Assembly (NCBI GenBank): GCA_947176775.1
Contig: CAMWRY010000004.1
Location: forward strand, 1-34,381
Direction: 5' to 3'
Source of the DNA: an uncultured Bacteroides sp.
GTDB lineage: Bacteria > Bacteroidota > Bacteroidia > Bacteroidales > Bacteroidaceae
DNA: 34,381 bases
Both the position numbers and the translations under genes were made by a program. The notes under the pieces are model-generated. The model saw only the letters and a program-made list of their open reading frames with translations. It made no database searches and was not told the origin of the DNA. Shown in pieces: positions 8,714-17,900 of this stretch. Positions within the stretch are counted from its first letter, which is position 1. Each line of letters begins with the position of its first letter.

Positions 8714-9769
8714 ATGTTCAGTACTCGTTTATACATACATGTTCTTTTATTCGTAGTGCTTATTGTCCTGACGTTCGGACTTGGGCTGGCCGGTATTATC
8801 TCAAAACGAGCCATCATACTGGGAACGGTTACTCTTCTAATGGCTCTTTGGCTTATCGGTCTGCTCGTCCGCTACCTGAATACCTACAATCGGAAAATAA
8901 AACTCTTTTTTGATTCGATAGAAGACAGTGAATCCATGCTTTATTTCCCGGAAAATAGAGGTACCCAAGAACAGCGTTATCTATATGCCTCTTTCAACAG
9001 GATATACGCATTGCTGGCGGAACATAAGAAAAATGAGTTTGAGCGCAGGCTGCATCAGAAAGAATATGAGTCTTGGGAAAAGCTTATTCGGGTATTGACC
9101 CATGAAATCATGAATTCCATCACTCCTATCGTCTCACTCTCTGAGACGCTTCTTTCTTATTTTCCGACGTCACACTCCAACGACCGGATAGACCTTACTA
9201 TCGCAAAAACCATACGTGGCCTGGAAGCTATTAGAAGCCAAGGGCAAAACTTAATCAGTTTTACGGAGTCATACAGACAATTCACTGGTTTGAAGCAGCC
9301 GGAATTCACTTATTTCTCTTTAACGGATTTGTTACAAAACATTCAGATACTGTATCAGGAAGATTTGTTGCGCCGGCACATTGACTTTTCTGTCGATCTT
9401 TTTCAACCGGATATACAAGTTTATGCCGACGAGAAAATGCTATCGCAAGTTTTAATCAATCTACTAAAAAACTCCATACAAGCCTTTGCAGAGCAACCAG
9501 ATAAGAAGATATGCATCCATGTACACCGCAGCGGAATGATGCTGTTTATAAAAGTGGCCGACAATGGCCCTGGCATTCCGTCCGGTTTGCTTGAAGATAT
9601 TTTTATTCCTTTTTTTACAACGAAAGCGAAAGGTAGCGGCATCGGTCTTAGTCTGTCTCGGCAGATGGTACGCATGCACGGTGGAGAGTTGTTCGTAGTC
9701 TCTCAGCCCTATTGTGAAACCTCGTTTACCATTTCCTTGCCATTGCATGGCGGTCGCCATGTGGTGTAG
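8714..9769 (+). CDS. Membrane histidine kinase partnering the sigma-54 regulator
   Basis: A 351-residue sensor kinase. Two adjacent transmembrane helices (about residues 7-29 and 33-55) are joined by only a few residues, so there is almost no periplasmic sensor domain. A linker follows, then the H-box with phospho-acceptor His130 (LTHEIMNSITP). The ATPase domain has an N-box (NLLKNSIQAF), G1 (DNGPGIP), F-box (FIPFFTTK) and G2 (GSGIGLSLSRQ). The design implies sensing within or at the membrane, as in cell-envelope stress kinases. It forms a two-gene operon with the regulator and ends at a strong terminator. The signal is unknown. Confidence 0.92.
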   Translation: MFSTRLYIHVLLFVVLIVLTFGLGLAGIISKRAIILGTVTLLMALWLIGLLVRYLNTYNRKIKLFFDSIEDSESMLYFPENRGTQEQRYLYASFNRIYALLAEHKKNEFERRLHQKEYESWEKLIRVLTHEIMNSITPIVSLSETLLSYFPTSHSNDRIDLTIAKTIRGLEAIRSQGQNLISFTESYRQFTGLKQPEFTYFSLTDLLQNIQILYQEDLLRRHIDFSVDLFQPDIQVYADEKMLSQVLINLLKNSIQAFAEQPDKKICIHVHRSGMMLFIKVADNGPGIPSGLLEDIFIPFFTTKAKGSGIGLSLSRQMVRMHGGELFVVSQPYCETSFTISLPLHGGRHVV

Positions 9770-9795
9770 TTCGTCTCTTTTGGGGGGGGAAACGT

Positions 9796-9833
9796 AAAAA
9801 AGGGAAACCGACAACTGTCAGCTTCCCTTTTTT
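9796..9833. terminator. Bidirectional intrinsic terminator
   Basis: AAAAAAGGGAA pairs perfectly with TTCCCTTTTTT around an inner GACA/TGTC helix. A and T tracts on either side make it usable by both the rightward kinase operon and the leftward rplS gene that converge here. Confidence 0.85.
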
Positions 9834-9855
9834 ATTTCGAAATAGGAGTCCGGTA

Positions 9856-10209
9856 TTAACCGTTAACTCTTTTTTCTTTGATTCTTGCTTTCTTACCGGT
9901 AAGAGCGCGCAGGTAGTACAGTTTAGCGCGACGAACCTTACCCACTTTGTTCACTTCGATGCTGTCGATAGCCGGTGATTCAATCGGGAAGATACGTTCT
10001 ACGCCTACGGTTCCTGACATCTTACGTACTGTAAAACGCTTCTTTTCTCCGTGGCCGGAAATCTTGATAACAACACCGCGGTACAACTGTACACGTTCCT
10101 TGTTACCTTCGACAATACGATATGCTACTGTCACAGTGTCACCTGCCTTGAAGCTCGGATGCTGCTTGCCGGTAGCAAATGCTTCTTCTGCAATTTTAAT
10201 TAAATCCAT
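9856..10209 (-). CDS. rplS: 50S ribosomal protein L19
   Basis: A 117-residue protein of the large ribosomal subunit, near the 30S interface. It contains the family hallmarks [45 protein letters not shown] and a basic C-terminal stretch ([13 protein letters not shown]). Length and sequence are typical. It appears monocistronic, not in the rpsP-rimM-trmD-rplS arrangement of proteobacteria. A Bacteroides-type promoter lies about 90 bp upstream, leaving a leader of roughly 80 nt. Confidence 0.97.
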   Translation of the reverse strand: MDLIKIAEEAFATGKQHPSFKAGDTVTVAYRIVEGNKERVQLYRGVVIKISGHGEKKRFTVRKMSGTVGVERIFPIESPAIDSIEVNKVGKVRRAKLYYLRALTGKKARIKEKRVNG

Positions 10210-10297
10210 TGTTTTTATTATTAAACTGTTTTATCGTTACAACGCAACATACCAGGCTTCTCTCTTGTGTCCTGACAGCGATTGCGCGAAAGCGGTG

Positions 10298-10329
10298 CAA
10301 AGGAACGAATTATTTGCCAGATACACAAA
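10298..10329 (-). promoter_or_regulatory. Candidate promoter of rplS
   Basis: On the minus strand TTTG (10329-10326) is followed by a 20-bp spacer and TTCCTTTG (10305-10298). This is the Bacteroides -33/-7 layout with one mismatch in the -7 box. The predicted start is near 10291, giving a leader of about 80 nt. Confidence 0.5.
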
Positions 10330-10515
10330 CGTTTCAAGTATTTTTCTTGCATAAGCCCTGATAAATTCCCGTTTGTAGTATGCGCTAATTGCAAAAGAAG
10401 AAGTATATTTGTAACCTGTTGGCAGAACCGGATATGGGGCAAGTTTATGGTTAGTACCGTGTCGGCACCCTGTCTGGGGCGTACCCGATCCGTGCCTGCT
10501 CCGCATCTATAGGAA

Positions 10516-10603
10516 CGGAGATTATCCGGAGCTGATCCGGAGCTGATCCGGAGTTGGTACGGAGCGGGTACGGAGATCATCCGGAGATGATACGGTTCGG
10601 GTA
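10516..10603. repeat. 11-bp-period tandem repeat array, locus 1
   Basis: Eight consecutive 11-bp units beginning CGG, most of them CGGAGNTGATC-like (for example CGGAGCTGATC twice and CGGAGATGATA). The period is exactly 11 with no indels. Related GC-rich sequence continues on both sides (about 10460-10615). The array sits in the gap between divergent rplS and the nucleotidase operon. The same unit on the opposite strand forms the array at 34244-34342. It has no unique spacers, so it is not CRISPR. Function unknown. Confidence 0.85.
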
Positions 10604-10645
10604 CGGCGTACGGCCTGTGTGGGATCTATAAGCATGCTGCCAACG

Positions 10646-10653
10646 GATATTTG
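10646..10653 (+). promoter_or_regulatory. Candidate -7 box for the nucleotidase/GH3 operon
   Basis: GATATTTG matches TAnnTTTG at all but the first base. It lies 17 bp before the ATG at 10671, implying a leader of about 10 nt. No -33 TTTG is seen at the right distance, so this is weak. Confidence 0.35.
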
Positions 10654-10670
10654 TAGCCATTTAAACCCCA

Positions 10671-11447
10671 ATGAATATGAAGAAACAAACTTTCAGCCTC
10701 CTTTCGGGGGCGGTACTGTCTGTCGCGCTACTATTCTCTTCCTGCCACTCTGCCTATGAAGTGGTCAAGGTGGAGGGAGGCCGGATTCCTGTAAATTCCG
10801 TCTGGGATGTCGAACCGGATGCCGAAGCTGTGGCTCTGCTGGCACCTTATAAAGCCCGGATGGATAGTATTATGTATCGTGTGGTGGGCACGGCGGAACT
10901 GTCGATGGACAGGTTCAGGCCCGAAAGCCCTCTGTCTAACCTGATTGCCGACGTATTGCGCGAGGCGGCGGCCGAAGTGTTGGGCCGGCCGGCCGACATG
11001 GGACTGGTCAACATCGGAGGCATCCGCAACTCCTTGGCGGAAGGCTCCGTCACTACCGGCAACATCTACGAGATACTGCCTTTTGAAAACTCGCTCTGCG
11101 TGCTGACGATGAAGGGCTCCGCCATGAAGCACCTGTTTGAGAACATCGCAGCGCGATTGGGGGAAGGCGTGAGTGGCATACAACTGGAAATCAGTAGGGA
11201 CGGTAAACTGCAGCAAGCCTCCATCGCCGGCAAGCCGGTGGAGGACGACCGCGACTATACCGTTGCCACAATAGACTACCTGGCCGACGGAAACGACGGA
11301 ATGACGGCTCTTCTGCAAGCCGATAAAAGGGAGTGCCCGGAGGGAGCCACCCTGCGCAACCTGTTCATGAAGCATGTAGAAGGACAGACGGCGGCCGGCC
11401 GGAAGGTGAGCGCGCGTATGGAAGGAAGAGTGGTCGTTAAAGATTAA
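10671..11447 (+). CDS. 5'-nucleotidase C-terminal domain lipoprotein
   Basis: A 258-residue protein equivalent to only the C-terminal, substrate-binding half of UshA-type 5'-nucleotidases. It has a lipoprotein signal peptide with lipobox FSSC (Cys about residue 25). Domain motifs are NLIADVLREAA, the nucleotide-contacting NIGGIRNSL, YEILPFENSLCVLTMKG and DGNDGMTAL. It has no metal-binding catalytic motifs. The catalytic half is encoded by the next gene, 25 nt downstream, so the pair is a split enzyme in reversed order relative to the fused protein. Presumed to be membrane-anchored in the periplasm or at the outer membrane, pairing with its neighbour to hydrolyse nucleotides or related phosphoesters. 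Starts at 10671 and 10677 are both plausible. Confidence 0.87.
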   Translation: MNMKKQTFSLLSGAVLSVALLFSSCHSAYEVVKVEGGRIPVNSVWDVEPDAEAVALLAPYKARMDSIMYRVVGTAELSMDRFRPESPLSNLIADVLREAAAEVLGRPADMGLVNIGGIRNSLAEGSVTTGNIYEILPFENSLCVLTMKGSAMKHLFENIAARLGEGVSGIQLEISRDGKLQQASIAGKPVEDDRDYTVATIDYLADGNDGMTALLQADKRECPEGATLRNLFMKHVEGQTAAGRKVSARMEGRVVVKD

Positions 11448-11472
11448 GCATAACCCAAAAACAGAAGTTCTT

Positions 11473-12339
11473 ATGAAACAGATATATTCCTTGGCAGCCT
11501 TGCTGCTTTTTATGCTCCCGGTATCGGCGCAACAGACGGAGCGTGCGGTGACCGGCAAACAGCTCTTTATCCTGCACACCAGCGATACGCACAGCCGTAT
11601 AGAACCCATCAGTGCCGAGGCTGCCGACAAGTATGCCGGGATGGGCGGCGTGGTGCGTCGTGCCAGCTTCGTAAAGCAGTATCGCAGTGAGCACCCGGAG
11701 GTATTGCTGCTGGATTGCGGAGACATTTCGCAGGGTACTCCCTATTATAATTTTTTCAAAGGAGAGTTGGAGGTCAAGATGATGAATCACATGCGCTACG
11801 ATGCCATGACGATAGGTAACCACGAGTTCGACTTCGGCCTTGAGAATATGGCCCGTCTGTTCCGTATGGCCCACTTTCCCGTAGTCTGTTCCAACTACGA
11901 CGTGACGGGCACGGTGCTCGAAGGGCTGGTGAAGCCCTATATCACCCTGATGCGTCAGGGGATGAAGGTGGGTATCTTCGGCTTGGCCCCCAAGATGGAA
12001 GGATTGGTGCAGGCAGAGAAATGTGCAGGCATTGTCTACAACGACCCGATACGGGTGGCTCAGGAAATGGCCGACCTCCTTCGGGAGAAAGAGGCGTGCG
12101 ATGTCGTGATTTGCCTGTCTCATCTGGGCTTCAGCAGCGCCAGCCCCGAGGGTGTTTCCGACGAGAACCTGATTCGTAAGACGCGTGGCATTGATGTCAT
12201 TCTGGGCGGACATTCGCATACCTTTATGGAGGAGCCGGCCGTTTACCTGAATGCAGACGGCCAAAGCGTTCCTCTGTTGCATAGCGGCAAGAGCGGTATC
12301 TATGTAGGGGAAATGGTGCTGACTTTAACGGAGAGATAG
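11473..12339 (+). CDS. Metallophosphatase, 5'-nucleotidase N-terminal (catalytic) domain
   Basis: A 288-residue exported calcineurin-like phosphoesterase. The signal peptide (LLLFMLPVSA|QQ) is followed by the metal-binding series HTSDTHS, DCGDISQG, GNHEFDFG, CLSHLGF and GGHSHTF, in the order found in the catalytic domain of UshA/5'-nucleotidases. The protein stops where the C-terminal substrate-binding domain would begin. That domain is encoded by the preceding gene. It sits one base before the following gene's ATG, so translation is likely coupled. Predicted to release phosphate from extracellular nucleotides, by family inference. Confidence 0.9.
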   Translation: MKQIYSLAALLLFMLPVSAQQTERAVTGKQLFILHTSDTHSRIEPISAEAADKYAGMGGVVRRASFVKQYRSEHPEVLLLDCGDISQGTPYYNFFKGELEVKMMNHMRYDAMTIGNHEFDFGLENMARLFRMAHFPVVCSNYDVTGTVLEGLVKPYITLMRQGMKVGIFGLAPKMEGLVQAEKCAGIVYNDPIRVAQEMADLLREKEACDVVICLSHLGFSSASPEGVSDENLIRKTRGIDVILGGHSHTFMEEPAVYLNADGQSVPLLHSGKSGIYVGEMVLTLTER

Positions 12340-12340
12340 C

Positions 12341-14911
12341 ATGATGAAGAGATTCCCCCTTTTTTTACTTGTTTTAGGATTGCTGGTACTGGAACCGGCT
12401 TCGCTTCGTGCCCGGGCGGAAGGCTTGTTACTGCCTCCTTCGGCCGAGGGGCAGTGCCGGCAGTGGGCCGACTCCGTATTGTCCGGCTTGAGTCTGCACG
12501 AAAAGGTGGGGCAGCTTATCATCGCCACCCTTCCGGCACGAGCAGATAAGGCGGCGAAGAAGCAGATGTTAGAGTTGGTAAAGCGATACAAGATAGGCGG
12601 CCTGCTGTTTTCCGAGGGCACTCCGGAGGAGCAGGCCATACTGATCAACATGGCACGGAAGGAGGCCTCCATTCCCGTCATGGTGGCGGCCGATTTTCCC
12701 CACAGCACAGCCTTGGGGTGTGTCAGAGATGAGGCGCTGGTAGAAGCATACGGGCGCGAAGTGGCTCGTCAGCATCGCGAGTTGGGAGTAGATGTCTGCC
12801 TGGTCTCCCCGGCAGACCCCTCTGTCGACCCGTTGAAGCCGCTGATACGTATAGCTTCGAAGGAAGAACTTGGCTTTGAAGTCTTGGTGCCCTCTGAAAC
12901 CATAAAGAAGACCGTGCAGGAATGGACCGATGCCGTAGAGTCGGGACAACTGGGCAAAGAGGTACTTGATGCCCGGTGCCGCAAGGTCTTGATGAATAAA
13001 TACCTGATGGGCTTGCAGCAACGCCAGCCGCGGCTTCGGGTCAGTGGAATGAGCCATCGCATCCACACGGAAGAGGCTCGGGCACTGGCTGCCCGGTTGC
13101 GCAGGTCGGCGGTGACTGTGCTGAGCAATTATTTCGATGTCCTCCCGTTGGCACCGATGGAAGGCGGCATAGCCGTGCTTAGCATCGGCGAGAAAGAGGC
13201 GGATACCCCCTTTGTGGAGGCGATGAGGAAGCAGGCCGGTATCAGCCGTTTCCACTTGCCTTGGAATGCCGACGATGCACTCCGTCAGGAGGTGCTGGGG
13301 CAGCTGGCCAATTTTCGCCGGGTGGTTGTCAGTGCCACCGGTCCGGCTTATGTCAGCAACCGCGATGCGGCTTTTCTGGAAAACCTGAATCTGCGTGCTT
13401 CGTTGGTCTATGTCTTTTTTACCTCTCACCACACCTTGCAGCTACTGGTGCCTGCTCTTGCCAAGTCCGGTGCCGTGGTGCTGGCCCATTCGGCAGAAGC
13501 CGATTTGCAGTCGCACGTGGCTGATGTACTTTTTGCCAAAGAGCCTGCCGACGGCCGGATGCCGGTAAGTATCGGAAGGTTGTTCCCGGTAGGGACGGGC
13601 TGTACGATCAGGCCGGGAGCGAAACCGGTAGAGGCGCTTCCGGAAGACTACGGCATGCGGTCGTATGTGTTGCAAGGCATCGATGCCATTGCGCGGCAAG
13701 GGATAGAGGCAGGCGCCTATCCCGGTTGCCGCGTGCTGGTATGGAAAGACGGACTGCCGGTGTACGACAAGAGTTTCGGTACGCATTCTGACAGAGATAC
13801 CATGGCTGTCCGTCCCTCGGACCTCTTCGACCTGGCTGCGTTGACCAAGACCACGGCTACGTTGCTGGCCGTGATGAAACTGTATGATGAAGGTAGAATA
13901 AAGCTGGATGACAAGGTTTCCATCTACCTGCCCCTGTTGCGCAACGGAGACAAGCGGAACATTACCCTTCGCGAATTGTTGTTCCACGAGTCGGGACTCC
14001 CTCCTTACATCCGTTTCTACCTGGATATTATCGACCCGAATTCCGTGCACGGCCCTTATTCGCAAAGTTGGAAAGATGAGTGGCACCGCACACGGGTGAG
14101 CGAGCACGGCTACTACAGCTCCGATTTCAAGTTTAGGAAGGGGATGGTGTCCGACAAAAGCACTTCTACACATACCCTGCACATGGCCGACGGGCTGTGG
14201 CTGGACAAGCGTTTCACAAGCTCCCTCCTTCAGCGGATAGCCAAGTGCGAACTGGAAAGCAAGCGCTATGTGTACAGTGACCTCGGCTTCATCCTGCTGC
14301 AACAGGTGGTGGAGAAGGTGACGGGGTTGCCGATGGACTTGTACCTTGCCCGTGAGTTCTATGCCCCGATGGGGCTGCAGCGCACCCTGTTCCAGCCGCT
14401 GGCAAAGTTTGCCGAGACGGAAATCATGCCGACGGCCTCCGACGACTTTCTGCGTCGTCAGGACCTCTGCGGATATGTGCACGACGAGACGGCCGCTTGC
14501 ATGGGCGGAGTGTCCGGCCATGCAGGGCTTTTCTCTACGGCCGAGGAGGTGGCAGCGATTTACCAAATGCTGCTGAACGGCGGCGAGCTGAACGGCAAGC
14601 GTCTGCTGAGTGAGTCTACCTGTCGCCTGTTTACGACAGAGCGCTCTGCCATTAGTCGCCGTGGTTTGGGATTCGATAAGCCGGATGTGTACAGCGTGCA
14701 GTACAGTCCTTGTGCCCCTTCGGCTTCGGAGGCGGTCTATGGCCATACCGGTTTTACCGGCACTTGCGTTTGGGCGGATCCGGTCAATAAGACGGTGTAC
14801 GTATTCCTTAGCAACACGCTGTGTCCTCATGTCTGGAACACAAAGCTGGGCGACATGGATATTCGGAGAAAAATTCAGGAACTGGTTTACAGGAGTATTA
14901 TTCCACTCTAA
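12341..14911 (+). CDS. GH3 / beta-lactamase-fold fusion, predicted pseudoenzyme
   Basis: An 856-residue exported protein (signal FLLVLGLLVLEPASLRARA). It has an N-terminal GH3-type region, a GH3 C-like region and a C-terminal serine beta-lactamase-fold domain (about 440-850). It is a tandem paralogue of the next gene, but its GH3 part lacks about 150 residues. The segment from PLKPLIRIAS jumps straight to LVPSETIKK, missing the KHFPGHGDT and FTDALAM blocks that carry the catalytic His/Asp. In the second domain the nucleophile motif SxxK reads ALTK (Ala500), while YSD (645-647) and HTG (802-804) remain. The reading frame is intact, so it looks retained rather than decaying. A scaffold, sugar- or peptide-binding, or regulatory role for its paralogue is inference. 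Confidence 0.85.
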   Translation: MMKRFPLFLLVLGLLVLEPASLRARAEGLLLPPSAEGQCRQWADSVLSGLSLHEKVGQLIIATLPARADKAAKKQMLELVKRYKIGGLLFSEGTPEEQAILINMARKEASIPVMVAADFPHSTALGCVRDEALVEAYGREVARQHRELGVDVCLVSPADPSVDPLKPLIRIASKEELGFEVLVPSETIKKTVQEWTDAVESGQLGKEVLDARCRKVLMNKYLMGLQQRQPRLRVSGMSHRIHTEEARALAARLRRSAVTVLSNYFDVLPLAPMEGGIAVLSIGEKEADTPFVEAMRKQAGISRFHLPWNADDALRQEVLGQLANFRRVVVSATGPAYVSNRDAAFLENLNLRASLVYVFFTSHHTLQLLVPALAKSGAVVLAHSAEADLQSHVADVLFAKEPADGRMPVSIGRLFPVGTGCTIRPGAKPVEALPEDYGMRSYVLQGIDAIARQGIEAGAYPGCRVLVWKDGLPVYDKSFGTHSDRDTMAVRPSDLFDLAALTKTTATLLAVMKLYDEGRIKLDDKVSIYLPLLRNGDKRNITLRELLFHESGLPPYIRFYLDIIDPNSVHGPYSQSWKDEWHRTRVSEHGYYSSDFKFRKGMVSDKSTSTHTLHMADGLWLDKRFTSSLLQRIAKCELESKRYVYSDLGFILLQQVVEKVTGLPMDLYLAREFYAPMGLQRTLFQPLAKFAETEIMPTASDDFLRRQDLCGYVHDETAACMGGVSGHAGLFSTAEEVAAIYQMLLNGGELNGKRLLSESTCRLFTTERSAISRRGLGFDKPDVYSVQYSPCAPSASEAVYGHTGFTGTCVWADPVNKTVYVFLSNTLCPHVWNTKLGDMDIRRKIQELVYRSIIPL

Positions 14912-14937
14912 CAAACATCAATCTGTCAGAATAAAGA

Positions 14938-17900
14938 ATGAAGCGAATACATCAACTTACCTGCCTTATCCTATTGTGTTGTTTTTGTCCGGCTTTGAAA
15001 GCGCAGCTCGGCCCGATGCCGTTGACCCCGATGCCGCTGGACGAACCTTCACTTGTACGCCTTCTGCATAGCGATGTCCGTTGCAAGCAGTGGGTGGACT
15101 CCGTCATGCGGCGTATGACCTTGAAAGAGCGCATTGGCCAACTATTCATCTATACGATTGCCCCCCAGCAGGACAAGGCCAACAAGGAGCTGCTCCGCAA
15201 GGTGGTGGAGGAGTACAAAGTTGGCGGTCTGCTCTTCTCCGGCGGCTTGATGCAAAACCAGGTGATGCTGACCAATGAGGCACAGCGGATGGCAAAGGTG
15301 CCGCTGATGATAACCTTTGATGGCGAGTGGGGATTGGCCATGCGCCTGCGCGGTACGCCGAGCTTCCCGAAAAACCGGGTGCTGGGGTGCATACAGAATG
15401 ATACTTTGATTTATGAATACGGGCGCGAGGTGGCCCGTCAGTGTCGCGAGTTGGGAGTGCAGGTGAACTTCGCTCCCGTGGCAGACGTGAACATCAATCC
15501 CAAGAATCCGGTGATTAATACCCGTTCCTTCGGTGAAAGTCCGTTCCAGGTGGCGAACAAGGTCGTTGCCTATGCCAAAGGGCTGGAAGATGGCGGCGTG
15601 CTCTCCGTCTGCAAGCACTTCCCGGGCCATGGAGACACGGATGTGGATTCCCACAAGGCGCTGCCCTTCCTGCCCTTTACCCGTGCCCGTCTGGACAGCG
15701 TAGAGCTATATCCCTTTCGGAGGGCCATTCGTGCCGGACTGGGCGGAATGATGGTAGGCCACTTGGAAGTGCCTGCCATCGAGCCGAAAAAGGGAGTTCC
15801 CTCTTCGCTTTCGCGCAAGGTGGTTTCCGACCTGCTGGTGGATGAACTGGGATTCCAGGGATTGGTCTTTACGGATGCCCTTGCCATGAAGGGGGTATCG
15901 GCCCATGAAAGCCTCTGCTTGCAGGCGCTGAAAGCCGGGAACGACCTGCTGCTGGTTCCCCGGCGCCTCAAGGAGGAGGTGGAGGCCGTGCTTGCCGCCG
16001 TGAAGAGCGGCGAGCTGACGGAGAAGGAGATAGAGGCCAAATGCCGGAAAGTACTAAAGTATAAGTATGCTCTTGGTCTGGAGAAGAAGCCTCATATACA
16101 GCTTTCGGGCTTGGACGCGCGCATCTGTACGTCGAAGACGCGCGACCTGATGAGGCGGCTGAACCAGGCGGCTATCACCGTGCTGAGCAACCGGGACGAA
16201 GTGCTTCCGTTGGATCCTTCCATCGGCGAGGTGGCCGTGCTCCATGTAGGAGAGGCACAGGGGCTTCAGCCCTTTTTGAAAGAGCTCTCCAAATACACCC
16301 GTCCCGTAGAGTTCCGCTTGGGCAAGGAGTTGCCGGAGGCGGAAGGAAACCGCTTGAAGAGTACGCTGTCCAAGTACAAACGCATTCTGGTCTGCGTCAC
16401 CGAACATCGCTTGGCGCCTTATCAGAACTTCCTTTCCAAGTTTACTCCCGATGTGCCGGTGGTTTATCTGCTCTTTATTCCCGGCAATCAGGTGTTGCAG
16501 GTGAGGAAAGGGGTTGCTTCGGCCGGATCGGTGGTGTTGGCACACGCTTCCGCTGACGAGGTGCAGCAGCAGGTGGCCCGGATTGTCTATGGTGGTGCCG
16601 GTTCGGAGGGCCGGTTGTCTGCCAGCATCGGTACGCTCTTTACTACCGGGACGGGCGTGACGCTGACTCCGCAGAGTGTCCCCCATTTTGTACCCGAAGA
16701 GCATGGCATGAACGCCCGTATGCTGGCGGAAATAGACAAGATAGCCGAAGAGGGCATCCGCGAAGGAGCCTATCCCGGTTGCCAGGTAGTGGTGCTGAAG
16801 GATGGCAAGGAGATGTATAACAAGGCTTTCGGTACCCACATCGGGACGAGGGCCGGAAGCAAATCTCTGCCGGTAAAGAAGACGGACGTATATGACCTCG
16901 CTTCGCTGACCAAGACCACCGCTACTCTGCTGGCCGTAATGAAGCTTTACGACAGCGGTCGTCTCAGCCTGACGGACCGCGTATCGGATTATCTGCCTTA
17001 TCTGCAAGATACGGACAAGAAGCATATTACGGTACGCGAACTGCTGATGCACGAATCCGGGTTGCCCTCTACGCTGATGTTCTATCAAGAGGCCATCGAC
17101 AAGGAGAGCTATACGGGGCCTTTGTTCAAGGCGCGACCCGATGCCTTGCACAAGGTACGCATCGGGCGGCAAACGTGGGCCAATCCGGCCTTCCATTTCC
17201 GACAAGGAGTGACGTCGAAGGTGAGGACACCGGAACATACCATGCAGGTGACGGACAGCCTTTGGCTGAACCGCTCTTTCAAGGAGGACTATTTGCAGAA
17301 GATAGTGGATACTCCGCTTCGCGACAAGCGCTATCGGTATAGCTGTGTGGGCTTCATCCTGTTGCAGCAGGTGGTCGAGGCGCGTGCTGGTATGACGATG
17401 GATGAATACCTTGCCCGGGAGTTTTATACCCCGATGGGGCTGAAGCGTACCGGTTATCTTCCTTTGCGTTTCGTGAAGAGGGAAGAGATAGTGCCTTCCT
17501 CCGTAGATCCCTTTTTGCGCAAGACTACCCTACAGGGCTTTGTGCACGATGAATCTGCCGCTTTTCAAGGTGGCGTTTCCGGTAATGCCGGACTCTTCTC
17601 CACTGCCGGGGAGGTGGCGAAAGTCTATCAGATGTTGCTGAATGGAGGCGAGTTGGACGGAAAGCGCTATCTGAGCAAGGAGACTTGCCGGCTCTTTACG
17701 ACCACCGTCTCGAAGATAAGCCGCCGGGGACTGGGCTTTGACAAGCCGGACCGTCGCAATCTGCAGAAGAGCCCGTGTGCCGAGTCGGCTCCTGCTTCGG
17801 TCTACGGGCATACCGGCTTTACAGGTACTTGTGCCTGGGTAGACCCGGAGAACAAGCTGGTTTATGTGTTTCTGAGCAACCGCATCTATCCGGATGTGTG

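Noticed and set aside
10516-10603. CRISPR array
   Set aside because: Units are 11 bp with no unique spacers, and no cas genes are in the window.
13442-14914. 490-aa ORF on the minus strand
   Set aside because: Antisense shadow of the GH3/beta-lactamase fusion gene. It has no recognisable domain, and the plus-strand protein has clear motifs throughout.
16054-17238. 394-aa ORF on the minus strand
   Set aside because: Antisense shadow of the second fusion gene. It arises from GC-rich codons, with no family signature.
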